DNA from: an uncultured Bacteroidales bacterium
GTDB taxonomy: Bacteria > Bacteroidota > Bacteroidia > Bacteroidales > UBA932
Reading direction: 5' to 3'
DNA: 64,000 nt
NCBI GenBank assembly: GCA_900321655.1
Contig: ONWU01000003.1
Location: forward strand, 113,367 to 177,366
Below the pieces are notes generated by a model. It saw only the letters and a list, made by a program, of their open reading frames with translations. It was not told the origin of the DNA and did not search any database. The position numbers and the translations under genes were made by a program. Shown here piece after piece: positions 34,970 to 42,375 of the stretch (positions are counted from its first letter, which is position 1; each line of letters begins with the position of its first letter).

Positions 34970-35677
34970 TTATGAGCGCCGGATACGACGAAGAAGAGTC
35001 CTGGGCCAGCCATAGAAAAGGCTGAAAAACAGTAAAACCGTATTTAAAAGGGAAATACGGAGAAAATCCGCTCCGGGCCGAAAATGAGAAACGCGGTCTT
35101 CCGGATACGCAACTTGTACCGGAACGGGCTTTAACTTGATTCCCTTCCAGGCGCTGAAAACCAGCAGCGTGAGCTCTGCCTCGTACCGGGCGCTGAGCAG
35201 TTTCAGGGTAGGAAGACGCTTAAGAGGGTACAGTCTGTAACCGGTCTGGGTATCCGGAAGAGGAACTCCAGTATATAGGCGGAACCAGAAATTGGAAAAG
35301 CGGTTGGCAAAAGAGCCTCCTCCATCGGCCCCCTTCTGGTTGCGGCTTCCCACCACCAGGGTATTCTCTCCCTTTTGGGCCAGCAGGGCCGGGATATCCT
35401 CCGGGAAGTGCTGCCCGTCGGAATCCAGGGTGATGGCGTAGGAGTAACCCTCTGTCAGGGCATATTGGAAGGCGGTTTTGAGGGCCCGGCCCTTTCCCCG
35501 GTTTACCGGATGAGTGAGGGTTTTCACGCCCAGGCGGGAGAGGATATCCCGGGTTCCATCCGTGGAGCCGTCGTCTACGACAAGAAGCGGCAAGCCCTGT
35601 CTCTGACAACGCACCAGCACCTCTTCCAGCGTACCGGCGTTGTTATAAGTAGGCACTATGAGAAGGGTATCCTTCAT
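34970..35677 (-). CDS. Family 2 glycosyltransferase
   Basis: A 235-residue GT2 of the dolichyl-phosphate-mannose-synthase group. The nucleotide-sugar site is VPTYNNAGTLEEVL, VVDDGSTDGT and TLDSDGQHFPED (the DxD), followed by VVGSRNQKG and the loop RFSNFWFRLYTGVPLPDTQTGYRLYP. A hydrophobic C-terminal helix (ISLLNTVLLFFSLFYGW) suggests membrane contact. The ATG overlaps the preceding stop by 4 bp (35674-35677), which sets this start over the one at 35701. GT2 genes occur in aryl-polyene clusters, where they are thought to modify the lipid anchor. Confidence 0.88.
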   Translation of the reverse strand: MKDTLLIVPTYNNAGTLEEVLVRCQRQGLPLLVVDDGSTDGTRDILSRLGVKTLTHPVNRGKGRALKTAFQYALTEGYSYAITLDSDGQHFPEDIPALLAQKGENTLVVGSRNQKGADGGGSFANRFSNFWFRLYTGVPLPDTQTGYRLYPLKRLPTLKLLSARYEAELTLLVFSAWKGIKLKPVPVQVAYPEDRVSHFRPGADFLRISLLNTVLLFFSLFYGWPRTLLRRIRRS

Positions 35678-36003
35678 ACCCCCAGGGTCATCTTGACGCA
35701 CAGTTTTTCTTCCGGAAGCAGAAAAATGGAAACCTGGGCCCGGCCTTCTTCTGAAACGGCCCAGTCGTAACGCAGGACGGGACCATCGGCACTGGGAAGA
35801 ATGGGCTCTATGAATTTGATGTCCCTGGCTCCTTTCAGCTGTTTTCCCATCATTTCCGTGGCTATCTGAACCAGCGTGACGCCCGGAGTGATGGGGTAGC
35901 CGGGGAAATGGGCCTTATAGATGGGGCAGGAAGGAATGAGTTTGATAGTAGCAGAACCCTCTTCCTTCCCTGTCAGTTCGTATAAAAAGCCTTGTAACAT
36001 CAT
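35674..36003 (-). CDS. Hotdog-fold protein, FabZ/ApeI-like dehydratase homologue
   Basis: A 109-residue single hotdog domain. It has the FabA/FabZ signature region YKAHFPGYPITPGVTLVQIATEMMG, with the catalytic His in AHFPG. Where FabZ carries a catalytic Glu (VLIIEAMAQ) this protein has Gln in TLVQIATEM, as I would expect of an ApeI-like or non-dehydrating variant. It may act as a dehydratase using another residue, or as thioesterase or structural partner of the second hotdog protein at 41577. It is coupled by ATGA overlaps on both sides. Confidence 0.75.
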   Translation of the reverse strand: MMLQGFLYELTGKEEGSATIKLIPSCPIYKAHFPGYPITPGVTLVQIATEMMGKQLKGARDIKFIEPILPSADGPVLRYDWAVSEEGRAQVSIFLLPEEKLCVKMTLGV

Positions 36004-36497
36004 TGTTTCTTTATATCCTTGAACGCAATCACTGTATGATCCCCGTCGGTTCCGAGAATGGTAACATCCTGCAGTTCAAATGTTTTCTTATCAACCCGAA
36101 GGACCACCTGACTAAGCATCTGCTTGAGGTCCCTGCGGATGGGCGTCAGTTGGATGGAATAGACATCACTCTCCAGAACCTGCACCCGGAAGTCCTTTTC
36201 CGAAGGCATCCGGAAGCGCCCCTTCGGCCGGGTACCATCCAGTTCCGTTACCCGGGGAAGCGGTTTCAAGGTCTCCCACCTGAGATAATCCGGCTGGCGG
36301 ATACTCACCGTACCCTCGCTTTCCACAGGCTCCTGCAGCATCGGAGAACAATAGGTTCTGTGCCACCGGGCCTCCAGATGGTCTTTGGGGAAATTAACCT
36401 CTTTTACGCGGTTCCATACATCCTCCTGGGCAAGGGCCGGAAAGGCTCCTGCCAGGAAAGCGACAGCCACCGCGACAATATACTTGAAATGAATCAT
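36000..36497 (-). CDS. LolA-like outer-membrane lipoprotein carrier protein
   Basis: A 165-residue periplasmic protein with a signal peptide (MIHFKYIVAVAVAFLAGAFPALAQ region, residues 1-22). The mature part has the LolA pattern of strands: WHRTYCSPMLQEPVESEGTVSIRQPDYLRWETLKP, then FRVQVLESDVYSIQLTPIRRDLKQML and VVLRVDKKTFELQDVTILGTDGDHTVIAFKDIKK. A dedicated LolA homologue (ApeL-like) is a regular member of aryl-polyene clusters, presumably shuttling the product across the periplasm. The start is fixed by the ATGA overlap with the preceding gene; the open frame runs another 103 codons upstream without signal features. Confidence 0.85.
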   Translation of the reverse strand: MIHFKYIVAVAVAFLAGAFPALAQEDVWNRVKEVNFPKDHLEARWHRTYCSPMLQEPVESEGTVSIRQPDYLRWETLKPLPRVTELDGTRPKGRFRMPSEKDFRVQVLESDVYSIQLTPIRRDLKQMLSQVVLRVDKKTFELQDVTILGTDGDHTVIAFKDIKKQ

Positions 36498-36880
36498 CTG
36501 GCTATGAATCCGCAGCCCAGCAGGATGAAGAAAACCCCCACCCACTGCTGCCACACAACGGTTTCCTTGAAGAAAATGATGGCAATAAACATACCAAAAA
36601 GGAAACTGAGGGAAGACATGGGATATATGACGCTGAAGGGATAAGTCTTGAGCATATACATCCATTCCACCAGGCCCATGATGCCCACAATGCCGGAGAT
36701 CAGAAGCCACCAGTTCAGAAGAATACTGTCCCGGAAGAAGGCCCACGTCCAGCTGAAGGAGGACATATGGGTGGCCGCCACTTTGAACAAAGACTGGGCC
36801 GAACAAACCAGAATGGCCTGTACCACACAGAGAATTATCATTTTAAGCATATCGCTACTCTTGATTTTTATCGGGTTCAT
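36494..36880 (-). CDS. Four-helix DMT (EamA/SMR-like) membrane protein
   Basis: A 128-residue membrane protein with four predicted helices: MLKMIILCVVQAILVCSAQ, an ILLNWWLLISGIVGIMGLVEW region, VIYPMSSLSFLFGMFIAIIFF and WQQWVGVFFILLGCGFIA. This is half the size of EamA transporters and close to small multidrug resistance proteins or ArnE/ArnF flippase subunits. In this cluster it may flip a lipid-linked intermediate. The start ATG overlaps the preceding ketosynthase-like stop by 4 bp, and its stop overlaps lolA by 4 bp. Confidence 0.8.
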   Translation of the reverse strand: MNPIKIKSSDMLKMIILCVVQAILVCSAQSLFKVAATHMSSFSWTWAFFRDSILLNWWLLISGIVGIMGLVEWMYMLKTYPFSVIYPMSSLSFLFGMFIAIIFFKETVVWQQWVGVFFILLGCGFIAR

Positions 36881-37650
36881 AAGGGTTGAATGAGAACGCG
36901 GGAATAATCTTCCCCTCCCGTGCCAAGCACCTGCAGGGGCTGCCTGTCCAGCAAATGGGCGCCCATATACAGGCCCGCCGCCGAGGAAACGGCACACTCT
37001 CCGAACAGGGGTTTATAGTCTGAATCCCGGAGCACAGGGTCTTGAGTGACTTCCGGAGCCGCCCCGTGCCGGATCTGCACATCGGCCAGCTTGCAAAGAG
37101 CTCCCCGGGGACTGGTGGAAAGAACCATCGCCACGGAAAGATTCTCCTCTCCGGCACACACCAGGGCCGATGACAGGAGCCCGGCCTTCAGTTGCAGGAA
37201 AGCATCCAGCAAAGCGCTTTCAAAGGAAACGCTGCCCTGCGAATAGGTGCAGTTGTAACCGTGGCATTTGAGGTGAATGGCAATGGTGGAAGCTATGGTA
37301 TTATGCGTGGATTGCATAAAGTCCGTAGGGCTGACGCTTCCTTCTCCCGACTCCCGGAAGGTAGCCAGAATACGCTCTGTCGGCTCCATACAGCCCAGGC
37401 CCGTACCGCACAGAATGGCATCCGGCATCGGGATCCCGGAAAGCGCAAGGGCTTTTTTGGCCGTTACCAGGGCCCGTTTCAGAAGGGTTCCCATCCTTCT
37501 GGCCTGCACGGGAGGGATGAATTCCCTGAAATCCGGATCCAGGCAGGGAGCCGCCCCGGACGCCAGTTTTTTCGGAGCCAGCATCCAGGCTTCGCTCAGC
37601 GGTTCCTGTGCGGAAATCTGCGTGGCCGATATAATGTACACCGGGTTCAT
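36877..37650 (-). CDS. Beta-ketoacyl synthase-like chain-length factor
   Basis: A 257-residue thiolase-fold protein of the Ketoacyl-synt_2 type, shorter than an active ketosynthase (about 400). At the nucleophile position it has Gln138 in NCTYSQGSVSFESALLDA instead of Cys, the exchange known from chain-length-factor subunits of type II polyketide synthases. The upstream strand STHNTIASTIAIHLKCHGYN corresponds to the TIASQLAKKFGLKG-type segment of active enzymes. It overlaps the active ketosynthase at 37647 by 4 bp, so the two probably form a KS-CLF heterodimer that sets polyene length. Confidence 0.8.
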   Translation of the reverse strand: MNPVYIISATQISAQEPLSEAWMLAPKKLASGAAPCLDPDFREFIPPVQARRMGTLLKRALVTAKKALALSGIPMPDAILCGTGLGCMEPTERILATFRESGEGSVSPTDFMQSTHNTIASTIAIHLKCHGYNCTYSQGSVSFESALLDAFLQLKAGLLSSALVCAGEENLSVAMVLSTSPRGALCKLADVQIRHGAAPEVTQDPVLRDSDYKPLFGECAVSSAAGLYMGAHLLDRQPLQVLGTGGEDYSRVLIQPL

Positions 37651-38819
37651 AGGGCTCTGCTCAGGATAAGGGACGTGTCATTGCCGCCAAAGCCGAAGGC
37701 ATTGCACAGCACGTGGGAAAGCCCGGGAGCAGGTACGGATTGTTCCTGGGGCACCACCCCGCCCTCGAAAGGCGTCTGAAAACCGGGATTTCCGGGAATA
37801 AAGCCTTCCCGAAGCGCCAGCAGGCAGAAAACCGCTTCAATGCTGCCGGAGGCCGATGTGGTATGCCCCGTAAAGCCCTTGGTGGAGGATACGGGAGGCA
37901 TTTTCTCTCCGAAGACACGGAAAAGCGCACGGCTTTCGCTGGCGTCGTTGTTGGGCGTTCCGGTGCCGTGGGCGTTGATATAATCAATGTCCGAGGGCCT
38001 GAGACCCGCCATCGAAAGGGCTTTGGTCATAGCCAGGTATGCCCCCTCCCCTTCCTCGGAAGAGGCGGTCTGGTGATATGCGTCGCAGGCATTTCCCCAG
38101 CCGTCCAGATACGCCAGGGGTTTAACTCCGCGGGAAAGCGCGTGCTCCTCGGTTTCCAGAACAAGATAGGCGGCTCCTTCCCCCAGATTGAGGCCCTGAC
38201 GCGTGGCATCAAAAGGCCGGCAAGGCTCCGGATCTACGATCATCAGGGAATGGAAGCCGTTCAGGTGGAAACGGGACATGCATTCCGAGCCGCCGGCCAC
38301 AACCACGTCGAATTCTCCGGATTGCAGCAGCAAAGATCCCAGAATGAGGGAATTGGCGGCCGAGGAACAGGCCGTGGAAGGGCTGGTGACCAAGGAAAAA
38401 CCGCCCAGATAATCGGCGGCCCGGTTAGAGGAAGAGCCGCAGCCCTGAGGGCCTTCAGCAGGGTTCCCCTCTCCCAGGTATGAACGTTCCTTGATATCCA
38501 TTTCTCCTACGGTGGTGCCGGAAATGAAGGCCTTCCGGCCCCCGGGCATCCCGGCCTCCTGCAACGCTTCCCGGGCGGAGAGCATAGCCAGAAGAGACGT
38601 TCTGGGGATGGTTTCATTCTCCGGAAGGCCCAGCCGCTTTTTCAGCTCCCCGTTGGAAAGAGGAACCTCTCCGATGGGAAGGTTTTTGTGGACGGTATTC
38701 AGGTACCGGGGAGCAGAGAGGCCGCGCCGACCCTCCAAAAGGGCCTTCAGGGACTCCTGTTTCCCTATTCCCACCGCGCTCACAACGCCGCTGCCGCTGA
38801 TGCAGATTCTTCCGGACAC
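37647..38819 (-). CDS. Beta-ketoacyl-ACP synthase (active KAS II-type)
   Basis: A 390-residue condensing enzyme. The catalytic triad is complete: C151 in SPSTACSSAANS, the His in INAHGTGTPNND and the His in KGFTGHTTSASG. The C-terminal CNAFGFGGNDTSLIL is the usual KAS end. It elongates the ACP-bound chain in the aryl-polyene-type pathway, probably with the following chain-length-factor-like subunit. It starts with GTG at 38819, 6 bp after the ACP stop. Confidence 0.92.
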   Translation of the reverse strand: MSGRICISGSGVVSAVGIGKQESLKALLEGRRGLSAPRYLNTVHKNLPIGEVPLSNGELKKRLGLPENETIPRTSLLAMLSAREALQEAGMPGGRKAFISGTTVGEMDIKERSYLGEGNPAEGPQGCGSSSNRAADYLGGFSLVTSPSTACSSAANSLILGSLLLQSGEFDVVVAGGSECMSRFHLNGFHSLMIVDPEPCRPFDATRQGLNLGEGAAYLVLETEEHALSRGVKPLAYLDGWGNACDAYHQTASSEEGEGAYLAMTKALSMAGLRPSDIDYINAHGTGTPNNDASESRALFRVFGEKMPPVSSTKGFTGHTTSASGSIEAVFCLLALREGFIPGNPGFQTPFEGGVVPQEQSVPAPGLSHVLCNAFGFGGNDTSLILSRAL

Positions 38820-38825
38820 GATCCT

Positions 38826-39083
38826 TTATTTTGTGCGGTTGGCCTGGATGTATTCGGCCATCGTATGGATGGACTTGAAAATCTGCTTGCCTTCGGCGGG
38901 GCTGGCCAGACGGATGCCGTAGTTCTTTTCCATCAAAAGCATAAGCTCCAGAGCATCAATGCTGTCAAGGCCCAGGCCTTCCATAAAGATGGGGGCATCG
39001 TCCTCAATATCCTGCGGGGTAAGATCCTCCAGGTTGAGCGCATCGATGATCTTTTCTTTCAATTCCTGTTTCAGGGTTTCCAT
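38826..39083 (-). CDS. Acyl carrier protein of the polyene cluster
   Basis: An 85-residue ACP (METLKQELKEKIIDAL onward) with the phosphopantetheine Ser41 in GLGLDSIDALELMLLMEKNYGI. Reading frames upstream to a TTG at 39107 or an ATG at 39098 are open, but a -7 box (39105-39112) would place the transcript start at or after them, so I choose the ATG at 39083. One of two cluster ACPs; having two is typical of aryl-polyene clusters, one for the starter and one for elongation. Confidence 0.88.
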   Translation of the reverse strand: METLKQELKEKIIDALNLEDLTPQDIEDDAPIFMEGLGLDSIDALELMLLMEKNYGIRLASPAEGKQIFKSIHTMAEYIQANRTK

Positions 39084-39104
39084 ATTCGATATTTCCATAA
39101 TTTG

Positions 39105-39112
39105 CAAAGATA
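39105..39112 (-). promoter_or_regulatory. -7 box before the cluster ACP
   Basis: TATCTTTG on the minus strand, 21 bp upstream of the ATG at 39083 and inside the 57 bp gap after the LpxL-like gene. It suggests an internal promoter for the second half of the cluster. Confidence 0.5.
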
Positions 39113-39140
39113 GGGATTATATTCTCCATTTTCAAGGGAA

Positions 39141-40025
39141 CTAGTCCCAGAATTCGTAGAAGTTATACCACTGCAGGGGGCTTTCCCGGAGCGTTTTAGT
39201 CAGTTCCGCGGCATAGCGGGAAGAGAGCAGTTCCAGTTTCTCTTTCTTCGAAAGCAAGGCCATTTCCGGGGTGTCCAGGCGTACCAGACGCCCCCGGTAA
39301 CTCTTGTAGCCCGTCTTCACGGAAAATGCCGCTATCACCGGAAGGTCCCGTGAAACGGCCAGGTTGAAAGGGCCCAGCGGCAGTTTGGCATCGGCCCCGA
39401 GGATGTTGGCAGTCAGAAATTTGGTCGATCCGAAGAGACGGTCTGCGTGGATGCTCACAATCTCTCCGTCGGAAAGGGCGGCGTTCAGGGTAAAGAGCCA
39501 GTCCATCCCGTCGGCCGATATCAGGCGGATATTCTTATCCCCGAAAATGCGGTCCCGGTTGGCACGGATGCTGGATTTTTCTCCCGGGAAAGCGATGGCA
39601 TTCATCCTTTTGTTCGGGCTTCCCAGCATATAGCCGGACATCTCGTGGTTTCCCACGTGTGAGGCCAGCATCACAAAGCCCCCTTCCTTTTCCGACAGTT
39701 CAAAGAAAAGATCCGTATGGGCAATATCTACCTGGAATTTCTTGCCGGCAAAGGCGGCGAAGCGGTCCATAAAGGAGGTGGAGAAAAGAAAGTGGTTGGC
39801 GTAGCAGCCCAGGAAAGATTTCAAGGGGCCCCAACCCTGTCTGTTTCTCAGGTAGTGGTAAATGGCCAGATACCCTTTGTGGTTGAAGAGCATATAGAAG
39901 GGAACCACCAGAACCGCCAGAAGATACATCGCCCACAGGGGAAACACCTTCAGAAGGCCGATGAGAGCCCGGTGCATCCAGGGGGCTCCGTCCGTTTTTC
40001 CGCTCCACTGCCGTTCCCCGGTCAT
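39141..40025 (-). CDS. LpxL/HtrB-like lysophospholipid acyltransferase
   Basis: A 294-residue membrane acyltransferase. One N-terminal membrane segment (LLKVFPLWAMYLLAVLVVPFYML) is followed by the catalytic HX4E motif in VMLASHVGNHEMSGYMLG, then SIHADRLFGSTKF and GPFNLAVSRDLPVIAAF. These fit the lipid A late acyltransferase family. The ATG at 40025 overlaps the preceding stop by 4 bp and is preferred to the longer frame from 40082. In aryl-polyene clusters such enzymes join the polyene acyl chain to a glycerol- or lipid-like anchor. Confidence 0.86.
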   Translation of the reverse strand: MTGERQWSGKTDGAPWMHRALIGLLKVFPLWAMYLLAVLVVPFYMLFNHKGYLAIYHYLRNRQGWGPLKSFLGCYANHFLFSTSFMDRFAAFAGKKFQVDIAHTDLFFELSEKEGGFVMLASHVGNHEMSGYMLGSPNKRMNAIAFPGEKSSIRANRDRIFGDKNIRLISADGMDWLFTLNAALSDGEIVSIHADRLFGSTKFLTANILGADAKLPLGPFNLAVSRDLPVIAAFSVKTGYKSYRGRLVRLDTPEMALLSKKEKLELLSSRYAAELTKTLRESPLQWYNFYEFWD

Positions 40026-40513
40026 AGCTCTTCTCTGTCTACAAGCCAGCCCCGGGCATCCCAGAGGGTGTCCGAAGGGCAATCGGCCCAGATGACTACG
40101 GCCGATTGGGTAACCGGGTCCTGGAAAGCCTCTTTCACCAGGGCGAAGATGGCTTCCTCGTCATATTTTTCCATCACAAAGGCCGACGTCTCTCCGGCAT
40201 ATTTGTTCCGGATGGCAATTTCCCCGGCCACAATGTTGGGAAGGGTATACACAAAGAGGGAGGGCGAAGGGAAATCCTTCATCGACTCTGCATAATGGCG
40301 GTCGTTGGCAATGCTCCCCTCCCGGCTGAAAACCAGCACGGCGCGGTCTTCCCGGGGCTGAAAACGATTCTCGTCGGTCCCGACGAGGCGCTCCGTAAGG
40401 AGAAAGCCCAGGCGGGAAAGGACATCCATCTTGAAAAACTTGGGGTAATCCCCCACTTCCTGCCGGTACAGCTGGGTGAGAGGGGACGGACAGGGAATGC
40501 TTGTCTTTTTCAT
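40022..40513 (-). CDS. Small ketosynthase-like protein without catalytic residues
   Basis: A 163-residue protein resembling only the N-terminal half of a thiolase-fold ketosynthase: YPKFFKMDVLSRLGFLLTERLV, RAVLVFSREGSIANDRHYAESM and PSPSLFVYTLPNIVAGEIAIRNKYAGETSAFV correspond to the strand-helix elements before the active site. The cysteine and both histidines are missing. Similar small genes sit beside ketosynthases in flexirubin-type clusters of Bacteroidota. ATGA overlaps on both sides show it is kept in the operon, so it is more likely a structural partner than a remnant. Confidence 0.65.
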   Translation of the reverse strand: MKKTSIPCPSPLTQLYRQEVGDYPKFFKMDVLSRLGFLLTERLVGTDENRFQPREDRAVLVFSREGSIANDRHYAESMKDFPSPSLFVYTLPNIVAGEIAIRNKYAGETSAFVMEKYDEEAIFALVKEAFQDPVTQSAVVIWADCPSDTLWDARGWLVDREEL

Positions 40514-41580
40514 CGGGCACCTCCTTTTCTGAGGAGAATGGCTCCGTTCACTCCGCCAAAGCCGGAAAGCAGTTTGATGAAACTGTTGCCGATGGCCGGC
40601 TGTTCCTTGTCCGAAACCCGGACGGGCACGGAAACGCCCAGCTGGGAAAAGCCCCTGGTGGCGGGGACAATGCCGGCTTCCAGGGCCTTCATGGAAAGGA
40701 TGCTCTCCAGCAGGCCGGCGGCCCCCATCGTATGGCCGAAATAGCCTTTGAGGGCATTGACAGGCACGTCCGTGAGTCCGGCACGGCCCAGCGCGATGGA
40801 TTCCATTTCATCGTTATAGACGGTAGCCGTTCCGTGCACATTCACAAAGGCCAGGTCTTTTTTCTCTACAAAAGGCAGGACAGCGCGAAGGGCATTGTAA
40901 CTGCCCTCTCCCGTCCGGGAAGGGCCGGAAATGTGATTGGCGTCGTTGCGGATGGCTCCTGCCACCAGTTCCCAGTCTCCCTCATCGGCCTTCAGGACGA
41001 TGGCGGCGGCAGCCTCCCCGAGGTTGAGTCCCACGCGGGATGCGTCGAAGGGTTTGCAGGCTTCGGGCGAAAGCGCCTTGAGGGACTGGAAGCCCGTCAC
41101 CACAAAGGGGGGCTGAAGTTCTGCTCCCACCACAATAACCTGGCGGAAACGGCCGCTGCGAATCATTCTCATTCCCTGTACGAGGGCGGCCACCCCCGAA
41201 ATACAGGCGTTGGAAACTACTATGGGAGAAGATGTCACCCCCAGACCGGCGGCCAGATGAGCGGCCGTGGCAGCCAGGGAAACATCTTTTTGGTCTATCT
41301 GCTCGATTTCCCCCTTGATGGTGGAAAGGACCAAACCTGTGGAAGGGTCCTCGGGGTCTATACCGGCTTCCCGGATGGCCGACTCTGCGGCCTGAAGGGC
41401 AATCCGGCCGAAAAATCCTTCCCTGCCGGCCGGTCTGGGAAGCAGCGAAGCAAAGAACGGTTCCGGAAAACCCGGATGCAGCGACAGGGCGCTCTTTCCC
41501 TCCCGGACAGCGGAGAAAACGCCATCCGGAGTGTTCCCCAGCGGGGTTACCAGACCTGTACCGACAATGCCCGTTTTCAT
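40510..41580 (-). CDS. Beta-ketoacyl-ACP synthase (active)
   Basis: A 356-residue condensing enzyme, second active ketosynthase of the cluster. C126 lies in VSNACISGVAAL, one His in VNVHGTATVYND and the second in KGYFGHTMGAAG; the end is LLSGFGGVNGAILL. It is shorter than KAS II and resembles the ApeR/ApeO class. With the small ketosynthase-like protein overlapping at 40510-40513 it may form a second heteromeric condensing unit, one for initiation and one for extension. Confidence 0.9.
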   Translation of the reverse strand: MKTGIVGTGLVTPLGNTPDGVFSAVREGKSALSLHPGFPEPFFASLLPRPAGREGFFGRIALQAAESAIREAGIDPEDPSTGLVLSTIKGEIEQIDQKDVSLAATAAHLAAGLGVTSSPIVVSNACISGVAALVQGMRMIRSGRFRQVIVVGAELQPPFVVTGFQSLKALSPEACKPFDASRVGLNLGEAAAAIVLKADEGDWELVAGAIRNDANHISGPSRTGEGSYNALRAVLPFVEKKDLAFVNVHGTATVYNDEMESIALGRAGLTDVPVNALKGYFGHTMGAAGLLESILSMKALEAGIVPATRGFSQLGVSVPVRVSDKEQPAIGNSFIKLLSGFGGVNGAILLRKGGAR

Positions 41581-41999
41581 TTTATGGCCGTTTTTAACGT
41601 TGCGCGGGCCAGCACTTCTTCCCCGGAGCGAACCACCACGTCACAAAGAGACACCTTGAACACTTCGTATTTAAGGGTAACGGTAGTGGTAAGCCGTTCT
41701 CCGGCCCTGGGCAGGCGGTGAAGGGTAAAATCCTTTACCTGGCCGATGTAGCCGATGTCCACGGGGGCTTTCAGGATGTAGACGCAGTAGTACCCCATCC
41801 GGGCGGCATTGGCCTGGGCCATATGCTCTATGACCCCGGCGGCACTCAGACAGCCCTCTTCCATCAGCAGGTTCCCTTCTCCCGGGGTGAACGAGACAAC
41901 GGACTCCTCCTGGGAGAAAGAATCCAGCCTGTGCACGAAGCGGAAGGGCGGCTGCTGCAGCACTATGCTGTTTATGTCTATGCTGCGGGTATCTGTCAC
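41577..41999 (-). CDS. Hotdog-fold 3-hydroxyacyl-ACP dehydratase-like protein (ApeP-like)
   Basis: A 140-residue hotdog protein. PPFRFVHRLDSF is typical of the start of ApeP/FabZ-like dehydratases, and LSAAGVIEHMAQANAARMGYY holds the Glu-His-Met-Ala-Gln motif at the start of the central helix, which matches a functional FabZ/ApeP active site. The start codon is GTG at 41999. It overlaps the ketosynthase by 4 bp. It should remove water during each polyene extension cycle; together with the hotdog at 35674 it may form a heterodimeric dehydratase. Confidence 0.82.
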   Translation of the reverse strand: MTDTRSIDINSIVLQQPPFRFVHRLDSFSQEESVVSFTPGEGNLLMEEGCLSAAGVIEHMAQANAARMGYYCVYILKAPVDIGYIGQVKDFTLHRLPRAGERLTTTVTLKYEVFKVSLCDVVVRSGEEVLARATLKTAIK

Positions 42000-42006
42000 A
42001 CCGAAA

Positions 42007-42249
42007 TTACTCTACGTGATCCTGGATAAAGTGGCAGAAATCGTCCAGGGTTATCAAGGTACGGAAATCCTCGGGCTTCATCTTGTATCCGAACTGGTCG
42101 TCCACGAGGACCACCACATCCACCACTTCCAGGGAGTCTATTCCCAGATCTTCTTTGAGGCGGGCGGTGCCGCAGATCTTCTCTTCATCTATTTCAAGAT
42201 CTTCCACCAGGAAGTATTTCACAATTTCATTGATTTTCTCGAGAGTCAT
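42007..42249 (-). CDS. Acyl carrier protein, first gene of the polyene cluster
   Basis: An 80-residue ACP. The phosphopantetheine serine is S39 in RLKEDLGIDSLEVVDVVVLVDDQFGYKM. The ATG at 42249 is chosen because it gives a normal ACP N-terminus (MTLEKINEIVKYFL) and lies 27 bp after the TATATTTG box at 42277-42284; the longer frame from 42339 crosses the divergent gene's promoter. It leads the run of minus-strand polyene genes. Confidence 0.9.
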   Translation of the reverse strand: MTLEKINEIVKYFLVEDLEIDEEKICGTARLKEDLGIDSLEVVDVVVLVDDQFGYKMKPEDFRTLITLDDFCHFIQDHVE

Positions 42250-42276
42250 AGCAAGTATTGTTTCCAAAATCGGCAG

Positions 42277-42284
42277 CAAATATA
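42277..42284 (-). promoter_or_regulatory. -7 box of the polyene cluster
   Basis: TATATTTG on the minus strand, the promoter element for the leading ACP and probably for the long cluster. It is only 21 bp from the divergent box at 42306. Confidence 0.55.
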
Positions 42285-42305
42285 GCGTTTCTCGTCTTTT
42301 TTTCC

Positions 42306-42313
42306 TAATTTTG
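42306..42313 (+). promoter_or_regulatory. -7 box for the deoxyhypusine-synthase-family gene
   Basis: TAATTTTG, 62 bp before the preferred ATG at 42376 and 11 bp before the alternative ATG at 42325. Confidence 0.5.
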
Positions 42314-42375
42314 CAGCTAATCCGATGGTTGGAAGCCAAAGACTGGCTTCGCCTGAGGAAACACTATTTCAAGAA

